The notes: generated from the sequence alone by a model not told the origin. A stretch of DNA of 39,550 bases from Pyrinomonadaceae bacterium (GCA_014380365.1 JACMJZ010000016.1:1-39550); one strand, 5' to 3'. Counted from the first letter of the stretch, positions 26,782 through 35,312 are shown. Numbers and translations are program-made.

Positions 26782-27024
26782 CTAGTCCTGGTAATGTTCG
26801 CCGAGTCGAGTCTGGAGGTTTTCCGGCACCGACTTCCAACTGGCTACACAAAGCTCGCGTTGTGTGATATCCGCTGCATGCATGCGCGCGACCCGCCAGT
26901 AGCTTATCGCTGCTTCATACCGCCAGCAATAAATCGGCCCATCCCCCCGACGGCTGTAGAAGACGTTTTCGCCGTTGACCAGCCCTCGGGTTTCAGTTTT
27001 GATATAAACGCGCAGTCCATTCAT
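26782..27024 (-). CDS. Small hypothetical protein
   Basis: This encodes 80 residues. The first half is beta-like (LRVYIKTETRGLVNGENVFY, then a Gly-rich turn and IYCWRYEAAISYW). The second half is helical and ends in LQTRLGEHYQD. AGGGA sits six bases before the ATG, which supports translation. It is 42 bp downstream of the omega-subunit gene on the same strand and may be cotranscribed with it. No family is recognised. Confidence 0.65.
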   Translation of the reverse strand: MNGLRVYIKTETRGLVNGENVFYSRRGDGPIYCWRYEAAISYWRVARMHAADITQRELCVASWKSVPENLQTRLGEHYQD

Positions 27025-27066
27025 GTAAGTCCCTGGCTGCCCGCGTGTGTCCGCGGACTTCCCACC

Positions 27067-27348
27067 TTATGAATTCACTTCGGTCTCAACTCCGCCATCG
27101 AATGGCGAGCCATCTGTATTGAACCTGGTGAAATGAATAAGTCCTCTTTTAACTTCCTCGAGTGCGATGCTGGTATTTCTGCGTCGTTTCGGATCGACCT
27201 CGATCCTTGGTGTCGAGCCGTGCAGCAATTGCTTGGTCCGTAAACCGGCAAGGATGATGAGCCGAAAACGGGAATCAATACCCGGCCAGGTCCCTTCATT
27301 CGCCACTCCCGTTAGATCGTTCCCATTTACTTTTTCAGTAGTAATCAT
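27067..27348 (-). CDS. rpoZ: RNA polymerase omega subunit
   Basis: This encodes 93 residues. The family core is visible: DSRFRLIILAGLRTKQLLHG aligns with the N(R/K)(Y/F)RL..(V/I)A..RA.QL signature, and RNTSIALEEVKRGLIHF aligns with the conserved T.(I/V)ALEE(I/V)..G.(I/L) segment. Omega assists assembly and folding of the beta-prime subunit. Usual neighbours (gmk, coaBC) are absent. Small unknown genes flank it instead, so it could be a second or relocated omega. The start has only a weak ribosome site. Confidence 0.85.
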   Translation of the reverse strand: MITTEKVNGNDLTGVANEGTWPGIDSRFRLIILAGLRTKQLLHGSTPRIEVDPKRRRNTSIALEEVKRGLIHFTRFNTDGSPFDGGVETEVNS

Positions 27349-27548
27349 AATGTTCGTCTCAAGACTTCTGGTCCTGACATAGAAGCTTTCCGTAACACGC
27401 TATAGAAACTTTGAAAGAACAAATAGGGCAGGCACCGCTAGAACTACGATACCCAGAACCTGCAGCCAATTCATCGCCGACTTTTTACAGTATGGGCAAC
27501 TTATCCGCCACAGTTGCAAAATTCTGCCACACTGGTCGCATGAAGAAA

Positions 27549-27878
27549 TCATTTGGCAACCTCGCTGGTTACCTGTCGTCCTGCTCCGTTTTTCATGAAC
27601 TGCTCGAGCCCCTTACGGTCGAGCGAGCGGCCGCGGCTCAAATTCATCAGAGGATCGTCAACCAGCCAAAAGCAGGCCTTGCCTTCATCCGTAGTCGTAA
27701 GATTCCTGAAAGCCGCCTCATCAAGGGCCACGGGCCGGAAGCATTCCATTCCGAAATCACGCGAACGTGCGACCATCGCCGCGCCACTACTGCGAAAGAC
27801 GGGCACGCGGAACAACCCTGCATCGTCGAGAGCAAACCAGTCGCCATTCGCACGCCGCAGCGCAAAGAGTGTGTTCAT
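27549..27878 (-). CDS. Hypothetical protein
   Basis: This encodes 109 residues, probably soluble, alpha/beta in look, starting MNTLFALRRANGDWFALDDA. The region GMECFRPVALDEAAFRNLT and the acidic FWLVDDPLMNLSRG are the most structured parts. GAGG is placed five bases ahead of the ATG, so it is likely translated. It stands alone upstream of the omega gene on the same strand, separated by 200 bp with no gene. No domain is recognised. Confidence 0.6.
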   Translation of the reverse strand: MNTLFALRRANGDWFALDDAGLFRVPVFRSSGAAMVARSRDFGMECFRPVALDEAAFRNLTTTDEGKACFWLVDDPLMNLSRGRSLDRKGLEQFMKNGAGRQVTSEVAK

Positions 27879-28179
27879 TAGTCCTCATTCCTAGGAGCAG
27901 AGGGCGAGCGAAAGTAGCCACACGCGAATCGGGGTTCCCTTGAAGACCCGAGATCGGAGGCCGCAGCTGGAGTCAAAATTGGTGATTGTTAATGCGGTCA
28001 TCAGAATTTCCTGCACGCTCCGGAGTTAGAACAAACAGACGGCACAAGGAGACGGGAAGCAAATCCTGATGTCGAGAGTAAATTTTCGAAGAACAGTTAA
28101 CTGCTAAGACTCTAACATACCATAGATGCGCTCGCGCACCGGAACGCGCTCAACGACGTCGAATCCAAGGCGGCGTGTG
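27879..28179. other. Gene-free stretch
   Basis: About 300 bp with no gene, clear repeat or terminator. It presumably holds the promoter of the gene ending at 27549. Confidence 0.4.
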
Positions 28180-28407
28180 TTACTCGTGCCGGTTCTGTGA
28201 CCATTCCTTGTACATCACCTGGTGTTTCCGTCGAGTACTCGATCGACTAGCCGCCGGCGACGCTGTAGTGACTGCGACCGCGCCAGACTTCGCGATCATC
28301 GGCGGTCTGTCATCCGATTGCGGCTCAACCTTCCACTGGTTAATGAAAGCCCATCGCAACCTACCCGGCTCACTGGCCACGACCGGGACCTTAGGAATAT
28401 CCGTCAC
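28180..28407 (-). CDS. Small hypothetical protein, GTG start
   Basis: This encodes 75 residues. The start is taken as GTG at 28407 because AGAGG lies seven bases before it. The protein has an ordered-looking N-terminal half (PKVPVVASEPGRLRWAFINQ) and a Ser/Arg/Ala-rich basic tail. Copy 2 of the GTAACGCAAACTG palindrome lies directly upstream. An opposite-strand frame of similar length exists but has no ribosome site. No family is recognised. Confidence 0.5.
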   Translation of the reverse strand: MTDIPKVPVVASEPGRLRWAFINQWKVEPQSDDRPPMIAKSGAVAVTTASPAASRSSTRRKHQVMYKEWSQNRHE

Positions 28408-28418
28408 GTTCAAACCTC

Positions 28419-28491
28419 TGTAACGCAAACTGTTAGTTTGCGACTGTGGTTGAAAACCCGCGGGCCGTTCGCAAACTACAGTTTGCGTTAC
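28419..28491. repeat. GTAACGCAAACTG inverted repeat, copy 2
   Basis: The arm beginning TGTAACGCAAACTGTTAGTT at 28419-28443 is identical to copy 1. The right arm at 28469-28491 is the inverse with two bases missing (ACTACAG for ACTAACAG-type sequence). The spacer differs from copy 1. It fills the gap between the STAS gene and the 75-residue gene. Confidence 0.9.
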
Positions 28492-28496
28492 GTTGA

Positions 28497-28886
28497 TTAA
28501 ACGAAGACCAGCTGCGGCTTTTCCAGCTTTGATACTGTGGTCGCAAAGTTTTCGATTGCGTCTGCTTCGTTTTGGAAAACCTCGAAGATCGCCAGGAGTC
28601 TGGTCGCCGTAAATAATTCACGAAGCGTTTCCGTGAGACCCACCAGCTTCATTTCCCCACCGCTGTTCTCTACCGAGACCTGGCTCGCAACCAGCTCGCC
28701 CAGGCCACACGAGTCGATGAAGGTAACGCCCGATAGATTCAAGAGAATCATGCTCTTCTTCTCCGAAATCAGACAGCGTATCGACTTGTGCAATGACAGG
28801 GTGTTCCCGCCCACTCGCAACTTGCCTTTCAGGTCGAGAATTGTCACAGCTCCGGTCCGGCGCTCGTTGATGTAAAGGTTAATCAC
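28497..28886 (-). CDS. STAS-domain anti-sigma factor antagonist
   Basis: This encodes 129 residues of the SpoIIAA/RsbV type. The core strand and phosphorylation loop read LLNLSGVTFIDSCGLGELVA, with Ser in the DSxGLG position normally phosphorylated by an anti-sigma kinase. It would act in partner switching that releases a sigma factor. No RsbW-like kinase or SpoIIE-like phosphatase is encoded nearby, though an ECF-type sigma gene lies 1.1 kb downstream on the same strand side of the block. Good family confidence; partner unknown. Confidence 0.9.
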   Translation of the reverse strand: MINLYINERRTGAVTILDLKGKLRVGGNTLSLHKSIRCLISEKKSMILLNLSGVTFIDSCGLGELVASQVSVENSGGEMKLVGLTETLRELFTATRLLAIFEVFQNEADAIENFATTVSKLEKPQLVFV

Positions 28887-28989
28887 CGCTCGACAGTACG
28901 GTAGTAAGGCATGTATGTCAAATGCAGCATATATTGCAGATGGACAATATTCACCGGATGTGGTAAGTAGTGTCTGCGTGGAAACAACT

Positions 28990-29259
28990 ATGATTGAGAT
29001 TCGAGTAGATCATTTACTGGCGGAGCACGGCCGAACTTTCTACTGGCTGGCTAAGGAAACCGGCATTAGCCACACGACACTGTGGCGCCTGAAGAAAGGC
29101 AAAGCGCTGGGCATCAACTTCGAAACGCTGGAAAAGATCTGTCAGGCACTCAAGTGCCAACCGGGCGACATGTTGACGCTGGCGACCACGAAGGCGAACG
29201 GAACCAGGGATTTGAAGCAGCGCGCTCCCAGAACAGGCGCGAGAAAGAAACCCCAATGA
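28990..29259 (+). CDS. Cro/C1-type helix-turn-helix regulator
   Basis: This encodes 89 residues. The HTH spans about 5-68: LLAEHGRTFYWLAKETGISH, TTLWRLKKGKALGINFETLE, and KICQALKCQPGDML. This is the short YozG-like subclass. A basic tail (KQRAPRTGARKKPQ) may add DNA contacts. ATG at 28990 is chosen; the frame from 28915 adds non-family sequence. Its stop overlaps the start of the next gene (ATGA), so the two are coupled, as in many regulator-partner pairs. Confidence 0.88.
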   Translation: MIEIRVDHLLAEHGRTFYWLAKETGISHTTLWRLKKGKALGINFETLEKICQALKCQPGDMLTLATTKANGTRDLKQRAPRTGARKKPQ

Positions 29260-29636
29260 GTGCTAACACCGAGAAGCCTTTAACCTTTAGTTTCATCGAT
29301 GACGATGCCGATATTCGTTTGCAACTAAGCAACGACGCCGATCACGCCCTCAAGTGTGTGGAAATTCTGACGGTCTTCCTGAAAGACCTGGAAACGCCAG
29401 GCGGTGGTCCTTCACAAGCGCATATCAGTTTCGACGCAGTTGGTTCCATTCGGCCTAAAGAGAATGTTGTCCTTTCGCATAAGGCCTGGGTTAACGGGAA
29501 GATTGCCGATGCCAGCTCCGACCTGTTGGCGCGACTGAAAGTCGTCTCCGGCGAAGTTAAACCTTATGTGCTGGATATTTCCTGGCAGGATCCGGAAGGC
29601 AAGACACGTTTTCAACGGATCCCGGTTGGACACTGA
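29256..29636 (+). CDS. Hypothetical protein coupled to HTH regulator
   Basis: This encodes 126 residues of predicted alpha/beta protein without membrane segments. It starts MSANTEKPLTFSFIDDDADI and contains a helical LKCVEILTVFLKDLE and a beta-like ending (VKPYVLDISWQDPEGKTRF). The ATGA overlap with the HTH gene implies a joint product, perhaps a partner or effector of the regulator. No family is recognised. A toxin role would be a guess, since no catalytic motif is seen. Confidence 0.7.
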   Translation: MSANTEKPLTFSFIDDDADIRLQLSNDADHALKCVEILTVFLKDLETPGGGPSQAHISFDAVGSIRPKENVVLSHKAWVNGKIADASSDLLARLKVVSGEVKPYVLDISWQDPEGKTRFQRIPVGH

Positions 29637-29713
29637 CTGGCGCAAAGCCAGGATGGCAGCCCTTTTAATTGTTTGTTAGTCTGCGAGTCTTAAACTCCGA
29701 AGGAAGTGTGCTC

Positions 29714-29956
29714 TTGAAAGTTTGTGAGTTCTGCATGCAGTTTCAGCCGGACGGCCAGTGTGGGCTTGGCCTACAGATCCCAAAGTCGATGACCTGCCGT
29801 GAATTTGGTCCCACCATGGAGAAGTTCTGTTCTGACGCCAGTGACTTCGTAGATCCAAAACAGATTATGCAGATGGCCACCTACTTCGGAATTAAAGGAC
29901 CGGAATTAAAGAAAGTTAAGTTAATGGCTGCCCGAGAAGTAAGCATCCGGCTCTAG
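29714..29956 (+). CDS. Small Cys-rich protein, TTG start
   Basis: This encodes 80 residues. Five Cys stand in the first 45: CEFC, QCGLG, MTCREF and EKFC. They could bind zinc or an iron-sulfur cluster. The remainder is helical (PKQIMQMATYFGIKGPELKK). TTG at 29714 is preferred because GAAGGAAG lies seven bases upstream; a frame start at 29669 has no ribosome site. No family is recognised. Confidence 0.65.
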   Translation: MKVCEFCMQFQPDGQCGLGLQIPKSMTCREFGPTMEKFCSDASDFVDPKQIMQMATYFGIKGPELKKVKLMAAREVSIRL

Positions 29957-29997
29957 CCGCCAACCCACCCATTTCCGCTCCTCCTTCGCGCGGGCCT

Positions 29998-30603
29998 TTA
30001 CGCCTCTCTAAGAAATCCCTGGCTCTTGAACAAATTGTAGAGTTGCGCGATTGCGTATTTCAGGCTGGTACTTACTGAATCTGGCGACTGTCGCAGTTTC
30101 AGCGCGATCGCGTGTGGCGTCATTCGGGAAAAGTAAGTCAACTCAACCATCTTCAGCTCTGTGGGCGAAAGAGCGTTGAGCGTAGCGCCCACCAGTCTTC
30201 GATGCGCTGATTTGCTGATGCAAAAGTGCCTGACCGGACCAGGACCAGGTCGATTTGCCAACCCAACTGAGACCAGGAACTGCTGATCCTCGCTGCTGGA
30301 ACAGAGGTGTTCAAGCGCACGCCGATGAGCGATTGTTACCAGCCAGGTTAACAAGCTTTCCTGATTTTTGTCGAAGTGTACGGCGTGCTGGCTTACTTCT
30401 GAGTAAACCTCCAACAACACCTTCTCGGCCGTCGCTGTGTCGCCCAGAATCAACAGCAGTAGTCCGAAGAGCAGGCCGCTGGTGGCGTCGTAAAAGCGGG
30501 AAAGGGCCGCTTCATCCCCGGCTGCAATCGACGGATCCAACCCGTCCGGATTGAGACTGCACGAAACCCCGTCGACTATTCTCAGGACAGATCTTTGCGC
30601 CAT
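29998..30603 (-). CDS. ECF-like (SigK-type) RNA polymerase sigma factor
   Basis: This encodes 201 residues. Region 2 (ALSRFYDATSGLLFGLLLLI, then a segment ending TWLVTIAHRRALEHL) and region 4 (LNALSPTELKMVELTYFSRM followed by ALKLRQSPDSVSTSLKYA) give a complete two-domain ECF layout, closest by eye to SigK-like factors. The -10 recognising part reads HRRALEHLCSS, where Asp-Arg-Leu-Arg is common, so promoter recognition may differ. No anti-sigma gene is adjacent. The STAS protein and other regulators nearby suggest a shared stress circuit, as inference. Confidence 0.88.
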   Translation of the reverse strand: MAQRSVLRIVDGVSCSLNPDGLDPSIAAGDEAALSRFYDATSGLLFGLLLLILGDTATAEKVLLEVYSEVSQHAVHFDKNQESLLTWLVTIAHRRALEHLCSSSEDQQFLVSVGLANRPGPGPVRHFCISKSAHRRLVGATLNALSPTELKMVELTYFSRMTPHAIALKLRQSPDSVSTSLKYAIAQLYNLFKSQGFLREA

Positions 30604-30738
30604 GCTACCGAACCTTCTTCTTTCGGACCAGAGGGCGACTCAACCTAAACAACGGAATTCATTCCTGAGAAAACTTTAAGGGCGGATCGTCGACTAACGG
30701 TGAGAACCTCTGCATCTCCGGTGAAAACTGATTTCGCG

Positions 30739-31212
30739 TCAAGTGCAGACGGTTTCGAGGCTAAAGTACTGAGCTGAGGGCGAGGTCACGTCTGGACGTC
30801 GCTGGCTACCGGCGCGTAGCGCGTCGAGGTCATTTTCCCTGGACATTGCCATTAGTTGCACCATCGTTTCAATCAGACCCTCGACGTCTGGTTTAGCGAC
30901 GTAACCATTTGCCCCGGCGGCAATCCCTTTTTGCCTGTCAGCGTCGTAAGCGGCGCCTGAATAAAAAAGAATTGGCGTCTTAGAGTCAGACCTGCGAATC
31001 TGGCGGCAGAATTCGAAACCATCCTGGTGCGGCAACCAACCGTCCAGCACATAGAGATCAAAGGAATTCTTCTTGATCTCTAACCATGCCTCTGCCGCGG
31101 ACTTAGCGCAGGTCGCGTCAATTCCGTACGCGTGCAGCAGCACGGTCAACATCTCGCAAGCGTCTGCGTCATCATCAACACAGAGCACTCGGGATCGGTT
31201 TTGGGATGGCAT
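30739..31212 (-). CDS. Single-domain response regulator
   Basis: This encodes 157 residues. The receiver domain contains the acidic cluster (VLCVDDDADACEML), phosphoacceptor Asp in DLYVLDGWLPHQDGFEFC, the Ser of LFYSGAAY and Lys of YVAKPDVEGLI. It is followed by a tail with no output domain. The ATG at 31212 is fixed by AGGAGG six bases before it; the frame continues upstream without support. It is divergent to the Crp-like gene at 31412 and could share a control region. It may receive phosphate from the hybrid kinase at 33348. Confidence 0.92.
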   Translation of the reverse strand: MPSQNRSRVLCVDDDADACEMLTVLLHAYGIDATCAKSAAEAWLEIKKNSFDLYVLDGWLPHQDGFEFCRQIRRSDSKTPILFYSGAAYDADRQKGIAAGANGYVAKPDVEGLIETMVQLMAMSRENDLDALRAGSQRRPDVTSPSAQYFSLETVCT

Positions 31213-31411
31213 TAGCTGCCTCCTGATTGGGGGTTTTGCATTTGCTGTGGCCCCCATTCTGGGCCTCGCTGGCGGCCTTGTCTGTGCGTTGACGCACTTA
31301 TGAAAAAGTAATACTATTCCCGCACGGGTTGCCTGATTGTTTGCCTCCAACAGCTTCCAACCATGGGATTCTTTTTTCGCTGTCAAGCAACCCCTAACGA
31401 CTGGACCAGGA

Positions 31412-32125
31412 ATGGTAGCTGCTACTTCCATCAAAGAAGCGCGTCTGAATCATTTGCTTGCGGGCGCTAGCGACGAGGAGTTGGAGCGTTTGCTTCCCGA
31501 TCTGGAACTTGTCACTCTCAAGCTTGGCAAGGTACTTTATGAATCCGGCGAAAAAATGGACTACGTCTATTTCCCGACAACTGCCATCATTTCCCTGCTT
31601 TACATAATGGAAAACGGCTCGACTGCCGAAATCGGGGTGATAGGCAACGACGGGCTGGTAGGCATCGCCATATTCATGGGTGGGGACACCACTCCCAACC
31701 GGGCCGTAGTGCAGAGTGCGGGCAAGACTTTCAAGATCAAGTCAGAACTAATGAAAGATGAGTTCACCCGCGGCGGCCGTTTTCATAATCTTTGCCTGCG
31801 TTACACCCAGGCGTTGATTACGCAGATCTCCCAGACTGCTGTCTGTAACCGGCTCCACTCGGTGGATCAGCAACTTTGCCGATGGCTGCTATTGAGCCAC
31901 GACCGCTTGCCGTCAGATAGACTAATCATGACGCAAGATCTAATTTCCAACATGTTGGGCGTGCGCCGCGAAGGGATAACTCACGCCGCCAAACGCCTGC
32001 AAAAAGCGGGCTACATTAGCTATGTACGCGGCGATATGACGATCCTCAATCGCACAGGGTTGGAGTCCAGCGTCTGCGAATGCTATCAGGTTGTCAGGAC
32101 CGAATATGATCGCCTCCTCGCCTAA
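31412..32125 (+). CDS. Crp/Fnr-family regulator 1
   Basis: This encodes 237 residues. The cNMP-like beta-barrel (LGKVLYESGEKMDYVYFP, then GSTAEIGVIGNDGLVGIAIF) is followed by the dimer helix and a winged helix (IMTQDLISNMLGVRREGITH, then AAKRLQKAGYISY). The Arg and Glu of a cAMP phosphate-binding cassette are not evident, so the ligand is probably something else or absent. The segment QTAVCNRLHSVDQQLCRWLL is shared with the next gene. ATG at 31412 lacks a good ribosome site; a TTG at 31337 is also possible. Confidence 0.9.
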   Translation: MVAATSIKEARLNHLLAGASDEELERLLPDLELVTLKLGKVLYESGEKMDYVYFPTTAIISLLYIMENGSTAEIGVIGNDGLVGIAIFMGGDTTPNRAVVQSAGKTFKIKSELMKDEFTRGGRFHNLCLRYTQALITQISQTAVCNRLHSVDQQLCRWLLLSHDRLPSDRLIMTQDLISNMLGVRREGITHAAKRLQKAGYISYVRGDMTILNRTGLESSVCECYQVVRTEYDRLLA

Positions 32126-32310
32126 TCCCCTCTCGTTTCCTCATCAGAACCAATAAGTGTGGCAACGCACAGACTCGCTTGCCCTGATACTCCATAATCA
32201 AATTGGCTCCTATTGCTATCTAAACAGTTGCTATCCGACATTGGGACCAGTTTCCGCAAACCCTCCTTGTGCCGTTTTACTGTCGTTTTCACGAAACCAG
32301 GGAGTTCTCG

Positions 32311-33018
32311 ATGTCATCCGCAAAGAGTCCAACTATTCCAAACCAACTGCTTGCCAGCTTACCGAAGAAAGAGTATCAGGCGTTGCAAGTTCACCTGGAA
32401 GAGATCCCTCTGGTCTTTGAGGAGTTTCTCTACCGGCCCCATATGGTGATTAGTGACGTCTATTTCCCTAACAGCGGAATTATCTCACTGGTCGCCGGTG
32501 TCAACGAGCGTTCCACCCTCGAAGTGGGCTTGGTTGGCAACGAAGGCATGGTTGGTCTAGGTGTTTTCATGGGCGTGGACACAGTTCTCAATCACGCGGT
32601 GGTGCAGGGCGCAGGTTCGGCCATGAAGATGAAGGCCACCGCGTTTCGCAAAGAATGCAACAACGGCGGAAGTCTGATGCGGCTTCTGTTGCGCTACTCT
32701 CATTCGGTATTTACGCAAGTCACGCAGTCCGCAGTTTGCAATCAACTGCACTCAATTGACGCACGTCTCTCTCGTTGGCTGCTCATGACGCATGACCGCA
32801 TGGGCGACGACGAGTTTCAGATCACACAAGAATTTCTGTCTAACATGTTGGGCGTGCGCCGCGAGGGTGTAAACAAGGCAGCCGGAGATTTACAGAAACG
32901 AGAATTAATTCGCTACAGCCGAGGCCGGCTTACCGTCCTGGATCGGCCTGGCCTTGAAGCAGCCACATGCGGGTGTTATCAAATCATCAAGGACGAAACC
33001 AGTAGCGTGCACATGTAA
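32311..33018 (+). CDS. Crp/Fnr-family regulator 2 (tandem paralogue)
   Basis: This encodes 235 residues with the same plan as the gene at 31412: sensor barrel (GSxx-type VERS TLEVGLVGNEGMVGLGVF region), dimer helix with QSAVCNQLHSIDARLSRWLL, and helix-turn-helix (QEFLSNMLGVRREGVNKAAG). The two are clear paralogues. C-terminal Cys pair CGC resembles the CEC of the neighbour, perhaps a metal or redox site. GGGAG seven bases before the ATG at 32311 fixes the start. A 185-bp gap separates the pair, so each may have its own promoter. Confidence 0.92.
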   Translation: MSSAKSPTIPNQLLASLPKKEYQALQVHLEEIPLVFEEFLYRPHMVISDVYFPNSGIISLVAGVNERSTLEVGLVGNEGMVGLGVFMGVDTVLNHAVVQGAGSAMKMKATAFRKECNNGGSLMRLLLRYSHSVFTQVTQSAVCNQLHSIDARLSRWLLMTHDRMGDDEFQITQEFLSNMLGVRREGVNKAAGDLQKRELIRYSRGRLTVLDRPGLEAATCGCYQIIKDETSSVHM

Positions 33019-33347
33019 AGGACGCGCGACGCGTTCTCAACATCTTCCTGACGTAAAACTCTGCTCATTACCACACGGCCGCTTCAACTCTTCGAATATG
33101 GGAAACGTTCTATTCGCATCGCTGATTCTCTAAGGAGTTATCAGCCGGTGCCGATGCTCGTCAATCACCCGCCAAGACACAAAAATGTGAGGAATTCCGG
33201 AGCGGCAATTTTACCTTACCGCTGGCCTGAAGCGAGGAGCCGGGATAAGATGGGCAGGTTTCAATGAACCCCTTAAATTTGCCCCTTCAAACACGGAAAC
33301 CCAATAAGTGAGTTTCTGACGAATGCGAACAGGACCCGGGAGGCTTC
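33019..33347. other. Gene-free stretch upstream of hybrid kinase
   Basis: A 37-codon frame at about 33155 has no ribosome site and is not called. No repeat element or terminator is evident. It probably contains the kinase promoter. Confidence 0.4.
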
Positions 33348-35312
33348 TTGATCCAAGTAGACAACGACGGCAACTTACTTGACGATGCAGTTCAGCTTCA
33401 CTCTGACGAGGTCGCCAAGTGGAACTTCGCGCCCCGCGCCGATTGGGCTTCGATGAACGACACGGAGCACTTCGTGCAGTTCTATGAGGGCGACGGTTTT
33501 CTTTTGAACTCGCTCAGCGGATTCATCGGCACGGCGATCAGTTCGAATGATGCCGCTTTGGTGGTGGCAACGCAGGCGCACCGCGACAGCCTTGATGAGC
33601 TGCTGATCGCAAATGGCCTGGATGTCGCCAACGCGAAAGCGCGTGGTCAGTTCGTTTCGCTCGACGCTGCCGAGATGCTAACCAGGTTTATGGTTGACGG
33701 CTCGCCGGAGCCTGGCCGTTTCAATGAGGTCATAGGCGGATTGATCGCCAGCGTCTCGGATGGACGCCCCCGCGTAAGGGCTTTCGGAGAAATGGTCGCG
33801 TTACTTTGGGCGGACGGTCAGTATCAGGCCGCGATTCGCCTGGAAGAGCTGTGGAACGATCTGCAGAAGGCCCACACATTTTCGCTTTTCTGCGCCTATC
33901 CCATGAATAGCCTGGGCGGCCATAAATATACTGAACCACATAGCGGGGTCTGCACGGTCCACTCTCGCGTTATTCCCGCCGAAAGTTATGCAGGACTGGA
34001 CGACCAGGATGAACGCCTGCGCGCCATCGCCAAGCTGCAACAGAAAGCGGCGTCGCTCGAGGCCGAGGTTCAGGAACGCATGCGGGCTGAGGAAAAGCTG
34101 CGGCTCGCGCTGGTTGGCGAACAGATGGCCCGCGCCGAAGCCGAGACTGCGAATCGTATGAAGGACGAGTTTCTGGCGACGGTGTCACATGAGATCCGCA
34201 CTCCGCTTAACGCGATTATCGGCTGGTCTCATTTGCTGCGCAGCGGCAGTTTGGACGAAGCGACAATCGCGCGCGCGGTAGAAACTATTGATCGCAATGC
34301 GAAGTCGCAGGCCCAGTTAATCGAAGACATCCTCGATGTCTCGCGCATGATTACGGGCAAGCTGCGGCTCAATAATGAACCGGTGGACATTGCCTCAGTC
34401 ATAAACGCGGCAATAGACTCCGTGCAGTTGGCGATAGACTCGAAAGAACTGCACCTCGAGGTAACTCTCGATCCTTCCGCACGCCATACCGTAGGCGATG
34501 CAAGTCGTTTGCAGCAGATTGTTTGGAACTTGCTGGCGAACGCGATCAAATTCACGCCTGCCGGCGGGCGTATTGAAGTGAAGGTCGAACGCGCCGCAAG
34601 CTACTTAAGACTCAGCGTTAGCGACAGTGGTCAGGGCATTGGCGAGAACTTCCTGCCGTTTATTTTCGATCGCTTCCGCCAGGCTGACGGCACTACCACG
34701 CGTTTACATGGTGGACTCGGTCTAGGTCTGGCAATTGTGCGGCAGCTGGTGGAGCTTCATGGCGGCACCATCAAAGCCGACAGCGCGGGTGAAGGCCAGG
34801 GTTCGACGTTTACGATCAAGCTGCCACTGGCGCCCCAGGGTTCAAGCCGCCGGAAAAAGACAACTGGAGGTCTGCGCGCAAAGGAAGTCACTGACGGGCA
34901 TTTCACTACGGTGCCAGCGCTTGACGACGTGAAGGTGCTGTTGGTTGACGATGATCCGGATACGCTGCAATTCCTGAGCGTGATGTTAACCGAGTCGAGA
35001 GCTGTGGTGCAGACTGCGAATTCGGTCGGCGAGGCCATGGAAATCCTCGAGTGGTACCGGCCGCATGTGTTGGTCTCCGATCTGGCAATGCCAAACGAAG
35101 ATGGCTATTCGCTTATCGCCAGGCTACGGGAACTCGAAGGTGCCAATGGAACTGAAATTCCAGCCGTCGCACTCACATCTTACGTCCGCGTTGAAGATCG
35201 GGCGCGCGCTTTGGCGGCAGGCTTCAATATGTTTGTGCCAAAGCCGATTCAACCCAACGAATTAATCACGGCCATCGCCAACTTGGCAGATACTGCTGAG
35301 CTGTCTGTCTAG
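33348..35312 (+). CDS. MEDS-domain hybrid histidine kinase with receiver
   Basis: This encodes 654 residues. Residues about 38-195 are a MEDS sensor (HFVQFYEGDGFLLNSLSGFI and IRLEELWNDLQKAHTFSLFC), first described in the DcmR regulator. A coiled coil (228-270) leads to HisKA with His281 (SHEIRTPLNAIIG) and an intact HATPase: N-box NLLANAIKF, G1 SDSGQGIG, and G2 GLGLGLAIV. A C-terminal receiver has Asp578 (LVSDLAMPNEDGY). No membrane segment is present, so it senses a cytosolic signal. The start is TTG at 33348 with GGGAGG four bases upstream. Phosphorelay partners may include the lone receiver at 30739. Confidence 0.93.
   Translation: MIQVDNDGNLLDDAVQLHSDEVAKWNFAPRADWASMNDTEHFVQFYEGDGFLLNSLSGFIGTAISSNDAALVVATQAHRDSLDELLIANGLDVANAKARGQFVSLDAAEMLTRFMVDGSPEPGRFNEVIGGLIASVSDGRPRVRAFGEMVALLWADGQYQAAIRLEELWNDLQKAHTFSLFCAYPMNSLGGHKYTEPHSGVCTVHSRVIPAESYAGLDDQDERLRAIAKLQQKAASLEAEVQERMRAEEKLRLALVGEQMARAEAETANRMKDEFLATVSHEIRTPLNAIIGWSHLLRSGSLDEATIARAVETIDRNAKSQAQLIEDILDVSRMITGKLRLNNEPVDIASVINAAIDSVQLAIDSKELHLEVTLDPSARHTVGDASRLQQIVWNLLANAIKFTPAGGRIEVKVERAASYLRLSVSDSGQGIGENFLPFIFDRFRQADGTTTRLHGGLGLGLAIVRQLVELHGGTIKADSAGEGQGSTFTIKLPLAPQGSSRRKKTTGGLRAKEVTDGHFTTVPALDDVKVLLVDDDPDTLQFLSVMLTESRAVVQTANSVGEAMEILEWYRPHVLVSDLAMPNEDGYSLIARLRELEGANGTEIPAVALTSYVRVEDRARALAAGFNMFVPKPIQPNELITAIANLADTAELSV

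Noticed and set aside
28175-28423. Plus-strand frame opposite the 75-residue gene
   Set aside because: It has no ribosome site and an unlikely composition. The minus-strand GTG frame has AGAGG at the right distance.
29256-29636. Toxin-antitoxin reading of the coupled HTH and 126-residue genes
   Set aside because: No toxin fold or catalytic motif is visible in the second protein. Coupling alone is not enough.
33155-33268. 37-codon frame upstream of the hybrid kinase
   Set aside because: The nearest AAGGAG is too far upstream and no family is recognised.
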